NCBI GenBank assembly: GCA_016199265.1
Contig: JACQGX010000277.1
Span: 1-37,463, forward strand
Direction: 5' to 3'
From: Chloroflexota bacterium
GTDB lineage: Bacteria > Chloroflexota > UBA11872 > UBA12225
Length of the DNA stretch: 37,463 nt
Shown in pieces: positions 29,012-37,055 of the stretch. How positions within the stretch are numbered: position 1 is the first letter of the stretch; every line of letters starts with the position of its first letter. A model generated the notes under the pieces. It was given only the letters and a program-made list of their open reading frames with translations. It did not search any database and had not been told where the DNA came from. Both the position numbers and the translations under genes were made by a program.

Positions 29012-30060
29012 CAGAGCAGCCTCCCAAGCAGCGCGAGCGGCGAGCCGGGGCCACAGCCCATCGGCGCAAGCATGACGGCGGCGTTTGCTGCTTCGAGCGC
29101 CAAGAGCGCCATCAGCGACGACCCGCCGATACCGAATGCGACCAGCCGCCGGTGCTGGTGCTGGTGGTGCGTGCCGGCACCCGGCTCAGTGGGGCCGAGG
29201 AGGCGCACGACGCGCGCCTCGATCGCTTGGGAGACGTCGCCATCACCCACGAGGGGCTCGACGGCAGCCACGATCCCGGCGATACCAGGGGTGCCGGCGG
29301 GCCCGAATGCTGGGGCGCCGAGCGCGTGCTGCCACACCTTCGTGAGCGCGCTGGCCAGCGCGAGCGGCCGTCTCGTCGCGCCCACGGCGAGGTCATCACA
29401 TGCCAGCTCTTTCTCGCTCTGGAGCTGGCGGTACGCCGCCCAGCTCGTCGGCAGATAGAAAAAGGCGTCGCGCAGCACGAGCGCCAGCCACATGACGAGC
29501 CAGTCGCGCTGGGCGACGTGCCCGAGCTCGTGGGCCAGCACCGCCTCCAGCTCACGCCGGTCGAGGCGCTCGAGCATCCACGTCGAGATCAACACGATGG
29601 GACGCCCCAGGCCGAATGTGAGCGCCAGTGGCCGGCGGCAGGTGCATAGCAGTACCCGCGGCCGCAGCGCCCGCCCGAGGCCGAGCTGTTCCGCGAGCCG
29701 GTCGGCGCGCGCCTGCAGCTCCTGGTCTGCGAACGTGCCGGCCCGGCTCACCACCCGGTGCAAGAGCGCAAGCCGTACCAGCCCGAGCCCGAGCGCCCCA
29801 AGCGCAACCAGACTCATGGCCAGCGGTAAGGCCACGCCAAGCGTATAGTCCCACGGCGGTGCACCTATGAAGCAGATGCGGCCGGCGAAGTGGTGCAGGC
29901 CGCCGAGGCCCAGTCCGAGACTGATGATCGGCGCGGCGAGCACCAGCAGTTGTAGCTCGCGCCGGCCCGACCAGTGAGTGAGCCGGCGCAGGGCCGCCAG
30001 TGCCAAAAAGCCCCCGAGCACCACCAGCACGAGGCTCGAAACGCCGAGCAGTGTATGCAT
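29011..30060 (-). CDS. M56 (BlaR1/MecR1-like) membrane metallopeptidase sensor
   Basis: A 349-aa integral membrane zinc peptidase. There are N-terminal transmembrane helices at ~5-25, 38-55 and 75-100. The zinc motif HELGH is at residues 177-181 (AVLAHELGHVAQRDWLV), with third-ligand region SEKELACDD at 215-223. Further helices come near 187-205 and close to the C-terminus. The C-terminal sensor part lacks a penicillin-binding domain, so the signal is not a beta-lactam. It lies downstream of a BlaI-type repressor on the same strand, and by analogy it would cleave or inactivate BlaI on sensing a signal. A redox or metal signal is inferred from the operon's thioredoxin, cytochrome and His-rich protein. 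Confidence 0.88.
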   Translation of the reverse strand: MHTLLGVSSLVLVVLGGFLALAALRRLTHWSGRRELQLLVLAAPIISLGLGLGGLHHFAGRICFIGAPPWDYTLGVALPLAMSLVALGALGLGLVRLALLHRVVSRAGTFADQELQARADRLAEQLGLGRALRPRVLLCTCRRPLALTFGLGRPIVLISTWMLERLDRRELEAVLAHELGHVAQRDWLVMWLALVLRDAFFYLPTSWAAYRQLQSEKELACDDLAVGATRRPLALASALTKVWQHALGAPAFGPAGTPGIAGIVAAVEPLVGDGDVSQAIEARVVRLLGPTEPGAGTHHQHQHRRLVAFGIGGSSLMALLALEAANAAVMLAPMGCGPGSPLALLGRLL

Positions 30061-30158
30061 TCCCTCCGCTCCTGTGGCTCCTGCGTTCCCTCGCTCGTTG
30101 AGCTGGCGTCAACGCCGGCCGTTGCGCCGTGCGCCGGACGGAGCCGGCGGCGTCAAGG

Positions 30159-30605
30159 TCACTCGTGCCCCTCCTCGGCGGCGCGGCGGCGGGCGATCTG
30201 CTCGAGCAGTTGGTGCGCACGAACCGCGGCTTCGGGATCGGAGAGCGCGTTGATGCCTTCGAGCGTCGCTCCCGAGAAGCTGACCAGCAGGTCCTCCAGG
30301 ATGCGGCCGACGAACCGCGAGACGAACTCATCCTGGGTCATCGTGGGATAGTAGACGTACGCCTGATCGACCTTCTCAGTGCGCAGCAGGTTCTTGCGCG
30401 CCAGCCGGGCCATGGTGTTCATGATCGTGGTGTAGGCCAAGCGTCGCCGCTCGTAGAGCACCTCGAAGACGTCGCGCACGGTCGTGCCCTCGCCGGGCGG
30501 CCGCGCCCAGATAAGCTCCATAATCTCGGCCTCGAGATCGCCGAGCACCTTGCGGATGCCCGGGCGATCGGGCCGAAAGACGCTGATGCTCGGCTCCTCT
30601 GTCAT
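30159..30605 (-). CDS. BlaI/MecI/CopY-family repressor
   Basis: A penicillinase-repressor-family winged-helix protein, about 148 aa from ATG 30605. That start is chosen because AAGG lies 5 nt upstream; a second ATG is at 30620. The N-terminal DNA-binding domain has LGDLEAEIMELIWARPPGEG, TTVRDVFEVLYERRRLAYTT and IMNTMARLARKNLLRTEKVD. The C-terminal dimerisation region follows (DEFVSRFVGRILEDLLVSFS). It is followed on the same strand by its usual partner, an M56 peptidase. It probably represses its own operon and perhaps the redox operon upstream. No TACA-TGTA operator was confidently found in the 112-nt gap. Confidence 0.92.
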   Translation of the reverse strand: MTEEPSISVFRPDRPGIRKVLGDLEAEIMELIWARPPGEGTTVRDVFEVLYERRRLAYTTIMNTMARLARKNLLRTEKVDQAYVYYPTMTQDEFVSRFVGRILEDLLVSFSGATLEGINALSDPEAAVRAHQLLEQIARRRAAEEGHE

Positions 30606-30717
30606 TTGCCTTGGCTCCATTTCACCAAATCGCGTGCCCGCTGCCCCACAACGTGCCGGTCACCCGTACCTGCGGCCGGCGACCACGGCTCACTCCGCTC
30701 TGTCAACGAGTACTAGA

Positions 30718-31536
30718 TTATAGCCTGCCGTCGTACCACCCTCCGTCGTAGACTGCTGTTTCGCGGCGCGGCCCTTCTTGCGTCGCCTGGCGCAAGCGGT
30801 CCAGGATATCGAGCATCTGCCCGGCGTGGTTGCCGAACTGGATGTCCACCCGCTGGATGCGGATCGCGCCGCCGGCGTCGACGATCACGAAGCCCATCTG
30901 CGCCACGCCGGTCATTCCGCCCATCGGCTGTGCGGGTTTCGGCAGCATGTCGTATTGTCGTGCGGCCGTCAGTGCTGGATCAAGGAGCACCGGGGCCTCG
31001 ATCCGGGTGATCTGCTTCAGACGGCGCGAGTCCGCCGGGGCATCGCTGTTGATGACGTAGACCTCCGCCTGCTGGCGCATGGCACCTACCAAGCCTTGCA
31101 GCTCGCCGAGCTGCTGCACACAGAGTTGTCAGGTGATGCCCATGTGGAAGACGAGCACCACCGGTTTCCCCTGCCCCGGCGCCACGGTGTGGGGCTGCCC
31201 CTCGGAATCGGGGAGTGTGAACGCGGGCGCCGGTTGTCCGACCTGCGTGTCGACGTCCTGCGCGACGCTCGGCCCACCAAGCGGTCCGGGCAACCCGCCG
31301 GGACCGGTCGGCTGCGACAGCCAATAGGCCAGGCCGCCAAGCGCCAGCACAGCCACCAGGATGCCGGCGCCCCACAGCAGAAGCCGACGACGGTGCTGCG
31401 CCGCTTCGTACCGCTGGCGCGCTACATCTTGGGCGCGGCGCCGCTCCTGCTTGAGCGCCTTGCGCGAGGCTGTCGAGGCTAGATCGCCCGCCGCCGCACC
31501 GGTTGGTGAATCGCTCACCGCTCTCCTTTTCTCCAC
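30718..31536 (-). CDS. Candidate selenoprotein: membrane-anchored AhpC/TSA-type thioredoxin-fold protein with UxxC
   Basis: One reading frame of 273 codons is interrupted only by TGA at 31129-31131. Residues 1-~45 are basic and helical. A transmembrane segment lies at ~50-72 (LLLWGAGILVAVLALGGLAY). The redoxin domain follows: VGQPAPAFTLPDSEGQPHTV, KPVVLVFHMGIT, TGA (residue 136), QLCVQQLGELQGLVGAM, VLLDPALTAARQYDMLPKPA, VAQMGFVIVDAGGAI. TGA falls exactly on the first Cys of the CxxC of homologous redoxins (pattern G-x-x-C-x-x-C-x-x-Q), giving Sec136-x-x-Cys139. The frame downstream keeps 136 conserved codons. A hairpin matching the bacterial SECIS rules begins 14 nt after the TGA. GTG 31518, with AAGGAG upstream, is an alternative start. 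The rival explanation is a simple nonsense mutation. It follows the cytochrome gene by 9 nt. Confidence 0.72.
31098..31131 (-). promoter_or_regulatory. Candidate bacterial SECIS element after in-frame UGA
   Basis: RNA sense: UGA (31131-31129), 14 nt, then stem gcagctc (31114-31108), loop ggc (31107-31105) and stem gagctgc (31104-31098). The 7-bp perfect upper stem, 3-nt loop with G first, and 21 nt between UGA and loop meet the bacterial SECIS criteria as I recall them (stem 4-16 bp, loop 3-14 nt with G in the first two positions, spacing 16-37 nt). Confidence 0.6.
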
Positions 31537-31545
31537 CGGTGTCCC

Positions 31546-32094
31546 TCACTCTGCTCCTGCCACCGGCCGCGCCGCCGGCGCGGCCGGTGGCATGTCCATC
31601 GCGCCCCGCTGGTTTTGCTCTTCCTGGAAGCGCCGGTGTTCCGCCGACCACAGGCTCTTGAAGTAGGCGATCACGGCCGCGATCTCCGCGTCACTCAGCT
31701 GGTCTTTGAAGGGCGGCATGGTCAACTCGGGGGTCTTGTTGAACCGATCACGCTGGCCGTTGCGGATGATCTCTTCCAACTGCGCGTCCGGGTGGCGCCA
31801 GGTATGGCCGCTGTCATCGTGCGGCGGCGCCGGCAGGTTGCCCCGCGCGTCTGGCTGCTGCCAGTTGGCCGCGCCTTTTGCCTCGGGGCCGTGGCACGTG
31901 GCGCAGTACTGGACGTACACCTCACGCCCGCGCCGCACCTGCTGCGCGCCGAGCGTGGGCACCGGCGGCGCACTTGGCGCGGCGCCAGCGGGCACGGAGC
32001 CACAGGCGGCGATGAGCGCCGCGCCGGCCAGCGCGCCGAGCGCTGCCCCGCATGGCCACGGTTTGCGCCGATTCCACAGGCTACCGCCTCGCAC
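31546..32094 (-). CDS. Class I cytochrome c lipoprotein
   Basis: A 182-aa exported monohaem cytochrome. The signal peptide has a lipobox (AGAALIAACGS, lipid-Cys31). The haem site CATCH is at residues 64-68 (YVQYCATCHGPEAKG). The distal Met is in ELTMPPFKDQLSDAEI, and the C-terminal helix is IAAVIAYFKSLW. A Met/Pro/Ala-rich tail follows (MDMPPAAPAARP). It would be anchored on the outer face of the membrane as a small electron carrier. The GTG start overlaps the end of the upstream propeller frame by 14 nt, and the stop is 9 nt before the candidate selenoprotein, so all three are one transcription unit. Confidence 0.9.
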   Translation of the reverse strand: MRGGSLWNRRKPWPCGAALGALAGAALIAACGSVPAGAAPSAPPVPTLGAQQVRRGREVYVQYCATCHGPEAKGAANWQQPDARGNLPAPPHDDSGHTWRHPDAQLEEIIRNGQRDRFNKTPELTMPPFKDQLSDAEIAAVIAYFKSLWSAEHRRFQEEQNQRGAMDMPPAAPAARPVAGAE

Positions 32095-32518
32095 CCGCGT
32101 CCGCTCCGCCTGCTTTGCCCGCGCCGGGTGCCAGGCGGGCGCTGCCCGGGGCTCGCCACGAGCCGGCGCCGTCCTCGCTCAGAAAGATGCCGCCGCCGTT
32201 GGCGGCGTACAGCCGCTGTCGCTGGCGTGGGTCGAGCGCGAGCGCATCCACTGCCCCGGCGGGCAGCCCCAGCGCCGCGGGCGCCCAGTGCTCGCCGGCG
32301 TCGTCCGAGCGGAAGAGCCCGGCCGCGCCGCCAGCGTACACGCGCTTGGGGTCCTGGGGATCGATCTGCAGGACGTTGACCAGATCCGCGCCCGCGGCTG
32401 CGCCTGTGGCTCCCGTGGCTCCCGTAGCCCCGGTGGCCTCCGTGGCAGTCCTCGCCGCGGTTCCCCTATTCGATTCGGCCTTACCGGCCGTCTCACTCGT
32501 GGCGGACAACCTGCCCAC
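32081..32518 (-). CDS. C-terminal part of BNR/Asp-box beta-propeller (in frame with upstream part)
   Basis: A 145-aa frame containing two more propeller repeats: DPKRVYAGGAAGLFRSDDAG, EHWAP, and LYAANGGGIFLSEDGAGSW. It is in the same frame as the 32537-33226 gene and separated only by TGA-TTC-TGA plus six codons. It also contains a Gly-Ala-Thr triplet stretch (GATGATGATGAAAG). A GTG at 32518 with GAGG about 10 nt upstream could restart translation. Lacking a signal peptide, it would not be exported alone. It is best read as the 3' part of one propeller gene, either broken by nonsense codons or recoded. It overlaps the cytochrome start by 14 nt. Confidence 0.6.
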   Translation of the reverse strand: MGRLSATSETAGKAESNRGTAARTATEATGATGATGATGAAAGADLVNVLQIDPQDPKRVYAGGAAGLFRSDDAGEHWAPAALGLPAGAVDALALDPRQRQRLYAANGGGIFLSEDGAGSWRAPGSARLAPGAGKAGGADAGARR

Positions 32519-32536
32519 CTGGCGCCAGCCTCAGAA

Positions 32537-33226
32537 TCAGTCCATGCTGAGGTAGACGCCCTCGGGGGTGGCGGCGTAGAGCCAGCCGGTGTTCATGCTC
32601 CCCTCGAGTGTCGAGTGGACCAGGTTGCCCACCGCGGCCGGTGGACCGTCGTCCATCTTCTGCCAGCGCCCGCCGCCGTCCTCGGTGCGGAAGATGCCGT
32701 TGCCGCCGATCCAGGCGTAGAGGGTGTCCGGGCGGAAGGAATGGACGGCGAACGCCGCCACCTGCTGGCTGGGCAGCCCGCTACTCAGCGCCCGCCAGTT
32801 CTGGCCGCCGTCGTCCGAGCGCAAGAGCCCGGCACCCGGCCCGCCCGCGTACAGGCTGCTGGGTGCAGCCGTGCTCGTCGCCACCTGGCGAATCTTGTCC
32901 GGCCGCAAATCGCCCGGAATCCGTAACTCCTTCCAGTTCACGCCGCCGTCCGCGCTCCGAAAGAGGCCCCGGTCGGCCTTGAGCAGGCTCCCATCGGCGG
33001 CGTCGACGGCGAGTCCGACGGTCGGTCCTGCGGACGCACCTGGAGCCGCGACCCCGGTGCGCCCGGTCCCCGGCAGGCACCCCGCGGCGAATAGGGCCAG
33101 CGGTGAGACCAGCAGTACCGGCAATGCCAGGTGAACAGTCCGGCGACTCAGCCGCTCACTCTCCTCGGTCACCCGATTCTCTTCGATCACCCAGAGCTCC
33201 TCTCGATACTCCGATCTTCTCAGCAT
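32537..33226 (-). CDS. Secreted BNR/Asp-box beta-propeller lipoprotein, N-terminal part
   Basis: A 229-aa frame related to photosystem-II-assembly-factor/VPS10-like propellers. The signal peptide with lipobox spans about residues 28-52 (HLALPVLLVSPLALFAAGC). Asp-box repeats follow: GLFRSADGGVNWKEL, GLLRSDDGGQNWRAL, GIFRTEDGGGRWQKM, and finally GVYLSMD, which ends at TGA exactly where the fourth Asp-box should continue (two TGA codons occupy box positions and the next codons read GWRQVGRL). GTG 33172 is an alternative start closer to the signal peptide. It is first gene of the propeller-cytochrome-redoxin unit. The function is probably a scaffold or an assembly role in the envelope, unproven. 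Confidence 0.72.
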   Translation of the reverse strand: MLRRSEYREELWVIEENRVTEESERLSRRTVHLALPVLLVSPLALFAAGCLPGTGRTGVAAPGASAGPTVGLAVDAADGSLLKADRGLFRSADGGVNWKELRIPGDLRPDKIRQVATSTAAPSSLYAGGPGAGLLRSDDGGQNWRALSSGLPSQQVAAFAVHSFRPDTLYAWIGGNGIFRTEDGGGRWQKMDDGPPAAVGNLVHSTLEGSMNTGWLYAATPEGVYLSMD

Positions 33227-33274
33227 AGCGCCGGCCTACGCTCTCCCGTGGTCTCCCGGCGCCCTCTGCAGACC

Positions 33275-33303
33275 TATCATCGATGATACCATCTTCAATG
33301 GTA
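33275..33303 (-). promoter_or_regulatory. Palindromes upstream of the propeller operon
   Basis: A perfect 14-nt palindrome tatcatcgatgata (33275-33288) overlaps a second dyad taccat-cttca-atggta (33287-33303). They lie about 50-75 nt upstream of the first propeller ATG. Probably promoter/operator sequences, but hexamers were not assigned. Confidence 0.4.
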
Positions 33304-33484
33304 GGACGGGCGCAGGTCCGCCTGTTCGGGCATCGGTTCAATCTCTTGTTGGTCGCCCGATTCCGCGCTCCGTTGGCGATGTCCGTAACGATGCACGTAC
33401 CCTGGAGTTCTAGTGGGAAGTCGGCCCAGAGTCAACCGACCAACATACGTTGTGAACCGAGTCGGCGGGTAGCAGGCGGGCGGC

Positions 33485-33961
33485 AGCGATGCAGGTGCCT
33501 TCCGGCGGCGGGTGCCGGCGACGACCAGGCTCGACGATCAGAAGCTGATCACCAAAGAGCGGGGCAGGCGCGTCGCGACGCCGCTCCTCTTGGCGCTGCT
33601 GTTCATCGAGGTGACCGACATCTTCTTCGCGCTGGACTCGATCCCCGCCGTCTTTGGCGTCACCCGGCAACCGTTCATCGTGTTCACCTCGAACGCCTCC
33701 GCCGTGCTGGGGCTGCGCGCGCTCTACTTCCTGCTGGCCAAGGGGCTCCGGCGGCTGCATCTCCTCCGCTACGGCCTCGCCGTCGTACTCGGCTTCGTCG
33801 GCACGAAGATGCTCCTCGAGGCGGTGCGAATCGATGTCCCGATCTGGCTGTCCCTCCTGGTCATCGTCGTCACCCTGGGCGCCACCACCGCCGTGTCCCT
33901 CGCGACAGAGCCGCCACAGGAAGTCAAGGGGGCGCCTGCCCCGCCGGTTCGGTCACGCTAG
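33485..33961 (+). pseudogene. C-terminal half of a TerC-family membrane protein
   Basis: In frame from about 33485 the sequence matches the second half of TerC integral membrane proteins (about 300 aa when whole): FRRRVPATTRLDDQKLITKE, VATPLLLALLFIEVTDIFFA, LDSIPAVFGVTRQPFIVFTS, LGLRALYFLLAKGLRRLHL, YGLAVVLGFVGTKMLL. The similarity continues upstream of the first possible start (ATG-less; GTG at 33509, ATG at 33512 in another arrangement), so the N-terminal half with its first acidic metal-site segment has been lost rather than mis-called. The first ~200 nt upstream show no TerC similarity. Probably non-functional for metal transport or exoenzyme metalation. It is divergent from the propeller operon. 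Confidence 0.75.
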
Positions 33962-33987
33962 CGCGCCATCCGGTGTACGCGACGACG

Positions 33988-34302
33988 ATGATTCGGACGT
34001 GCCCCATCGAAGCTCCCTCCTCGCCGGACGGAGTCCCGATGGCTCGGGCGGTGTTTGCCACGCACGTGCTCCCCGCGCTATTATCACCCGACGATATTGG
34101 CTTTTGGTATCGCTGGCCGGAGCACGTGCCCGGCCAGGTGGGCATCTACGACTCTAAGCCGGGCGACGCGAACTGCAGCCTGATCTGGCGCTACAACTAC
34201 GTGCTCGTGCCGCGCGATTACGAGGCGAATACGCTTCGCTCGGAGGAGGACTGCCTGCAGAGCGGCTACGAGATCGTGCGGGGGGACACCTACACCAACT
34301 GA
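33988..34302 (+). CDS. Hypothetical protein or fragment, 104 aa
   Basis: Not recognised. From ATG 33988 the frame reads MIRTCPIEAPSSPDG and later GFWYRWPEHVPGQVGIYDSK and DANCSLIWRYNYVLVPRDYE, ending in RGDTYTN. It is rich in aromatic and charged residues with no signal peptide or transmembrane helix. It looks like a genuine folded segment, possibly the C-terminus of a larger protein whose front was lost with the adjoining terC half. The start is therefore uncertain. Confidence 0.45.
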   Translation: MIRTCPIEAPSSPDGVPMARAVFATHVLPALLSPDDIGFWYRWPEHVPGQVGIYDSKPGDANCSLIWRYNYVLVPRDYEANTLRSEEDCLQSGYEIVRGDTYTN

Positions 34303-34363
34303 CCGGTCATCTAGGCCAGCGTGTCTGGTCTGGTGATCCGGCGGCGCAGCCGGGGCGGGAGCG

Positions 34364-34738
34364 GTGCTCCGCGACTTTTTTCTGGGTTTCGTCAAGATCC
34401 ACATCCTACACCACGCGGCGCAGGCACCGGTGTACGGGCTGGCGCTGATCGAGGAGCTGCGCCGGCACGGGTACGAGCTGAGCCCGGGGACGCTCTACCC
34501 GGTGCTGCACAGCCTGGAGGCGGCGGGCTACCTGAGACGGGAGGACCGCGTCGTGGGCGGCAAGGTGCGCAAGTACTACGCCGCCACGGACGAGGGCCGG
34601 CGCGCCCTGGCCGACGCTCGGGCCAAGATCTGGGAGCTGGTGGACGAGGTGCTGGAGGGGCATGGCCCCGCCAGCCTGCCGGAGTACGCCGGCGTCGAAC
34701 CTGATGCCGAAGCGGAAATAGTGGAGATGACGGAATGA
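34364..34738 (+). CDS. PadR-family transcriptional regulator
   Basis: A 124-aa PadR winged-helix protein: FVKIHILHHAAQAPVYGLAL, IEELRRHGYELSPGTLYPVL, HSLEAAGYLRREDRVVGGKV, RKYYAATDEGRRALADARAK. The C-terminal acidic tail is short. The GTG start at 34364 places the first helix normally. It lies just upstream of a chromate transporter gene on the same strand. PadR regulators next to chrA are known, so it probably represses the pair and may respond to chromate or a related oxyanion (inference). Confidence 0.9.
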   Translation: MLRDFFLGFVKIHILHHAAQAPVYGLALIEELRRHGYELSPGTLYPVLHSLEAAGYLRREDRVVGGKVRKYYAATDEGRRALADARAKIWELVDEVLEGHGPASLPEYAGVEPDAEAEIVEMTE

Positions 34739-34817
34739 GCGACCTCACATCACGTGCGGCAGGCCGGCCTGTGTGATGGCGAGCCCAGTGAGCCAAGAGA
34801 GACAGGAACCCAACGCG

Positions 34818-36071
<1,254 letters not shown>

Positions 36072-36110
36072 CGCGCCAGGGGACGCGTCCCGGCTATCTG
36101 CACCTCGGTG

Positions 36111-36332
36111 CTACTCCCCCTCCGGCGCGGGTGGAATCACGATCGCGAGGGCGACGTAGAGCAGCAGGGCGATTGGCGCTGTCATCGGCGGCATCAGCAG
36201 CCCACCGACGACCCAGAGCACGCGGACGATCGTCGGATCGATGCCAAAGAACGACGCAATACCCCCGGCCACGCCGGCGAGCATCCGGTGCCGGCGCGAA
36301 CGATACAGCCGCCGAGTTGGTTCCCGGTCCAT
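36111..36332 (-). CDS. PspC-domain membrane protein
   Basis: A 73-aa PspC domain: RLYRSRRHRMLAGVAGGIAS, FFGIDPTIVRVLWVVGGLL, and a second transmembrane helix APIALLLYVALAIVIPP. Stand-alone PspC proteins are stress-linked and envelope-associated. No other phage-shock gene is present. The start ATG at 36332 gives a typical length. It converges with chrA, separated by 39 nt. Confidence 0.92.
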   Translation of the reverse strand: MDREPTRRLYRSRRHRMLAGVAGGIASFFGIDPTIVRVLWVVGGLLMPPMTAPIALLLYVALAIVIPPAPEGE

Positions 36333-36419
36333 CCCAATCCCCCTTGTCCTCGCCCACGCCGCCCGCGGGGGCGCCGGCCATGGGGCACGGCACGGGTACG
36401 GGCAGGGCGTGTGCGCGGC

Positions 36420-36481
36420 CCCGACGTCGCCGGCGGGCGTGGGTAGGCACGGTAGCCGTCACGCCCGCCGGCGACGTCGGG
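36420..36481 (-). terminator. Strong hairpin after the Cys-rich coiled-coil gene
   Basis: Perfect 22-nt inverted arms, starting cccgacgtcgcc (36420-36441) and ending ggcgacgtcggg (36460-36481), around an 18-nt loop. It begins 15 nt after the stop of the gene at 36497. There is no T-tract, so it is either a GC-rich terminator or a REP-like element. The remainder of 36333-36496 has no gene. Confidence 0.65.
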
Positions 36482-36496
36482 CCTGGTTGCTCCGCT

Positions 36497-36814
36497 TTAG
36501 CGCGCCGTGCGCTCGAGCGTGCCGACGCGCTCTTCGAGCCGGTCGATCTGCTGCTGCAGCCGCCGCTGGAGCACGCCTGCGCCGGTCTGCCCCGTCGTGC
36601 CGCCCATCATGCCCTGGCACATGGGGCACATGCCCAACGTTTGCGCCTGCACCGCCTGCGGTGTCGTTTGGCCCCGCTCCAGCTCGTGCAGCCGTTGCCG
36701 AAGCTGCTCGAGCTGGCTACGGATCGCGGCCGGATCGCTTGCCGCCGTTGGAGTTGCGGCTGCGCTCAGATCCACGCCGCACATCGGACAGCACTGTTCT
36801 CGTTCCTGTGTCAT
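36497..36814 (-). CDS. Small protein with two Cys pairs and coiled coil
   Basis: A 105-aa protein of no recognised family. The N-terminal CCPMCGVDL and the central GMCPMCQGMMGG provide two CPMC knuckles that could form one zinc site, with Met-rich flanks. Residues 29-50 and 83-105 are heptad-like helices (LEQLRQRLHELERG, LQRRLQQQIDRLEERVGTLE), predicting oligomerisation. A very strong Shine-Dalgarno (GAGGAGG) lies 8 nt before the ATG. The CPMC/Met pattern and the nearby metal-related genes suggest metal binding, but that is inference. Confidence 0.7.
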   Translation of the reverse strand: MTQEREQCCPMCGVDLSAAATPTAASDPAAIRSQLEQLRQRLHELERGQTTPQAVQAQTLGMCPMCQGMMGGTTGQTGAGVLQRRLQQQIDRLEERVGTLERTAR

Positions 36815-36830
36815 CGTTGAGCCTCCTCTG

Positions 36831-36855
36831 ATAATACCATCGGTCTAAGCCGATG
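36831..36855 (-). promoter_or_regulatory. -10 element with upstream dyad
   Basis: Minus strand: TATTAT (36836-36831) directly downstream of the dyad catcgg-six bases-ccgatg (36855-36838). The start codon of the Cys-pair gene follows 17 nt downstream. No consensus -35 is present, so an activator or repressor bound at the dyad is plausible. The rest of 36856-37055 has no recognisable gene. Confidence 0.5.
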
Positions 36856-37055
36856 CCGAATAGCCCCGACAAGTGCCGGACGGCTTGCTTGCCGGCCTTG
36901 CGCGGGGGTACCAAAAGCCCGGCACGTTGCGTGCCGCCCTACGACCGCGGCTCGTACCCCACAGGGCCCTTTCGGCACCGGCGGATGGCGTAGATCGGGG
37001 AGGAGCGCCCCGAGGCGGCGCTGAAGCGTCACGGGGTGGTGCGCCCAGGGAACGC

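Noticed and set aside
30708-30728. TATAAT and TTGACA near the redoxin stop codon as a blaI promoter
   Set aside because: On the minus strand the TTGACA lies downstream of the TATAAT, the wrong order, and TATAAT includes the stop codon of the redoxin gene.
32081-33226. UGA reassigned to an amino acid throughout this genome
   Set aside because: Many intact genes in the window (hutH, hutI, the 910-aa gene, the cytochrome) end at TGA with no sensible continuation.
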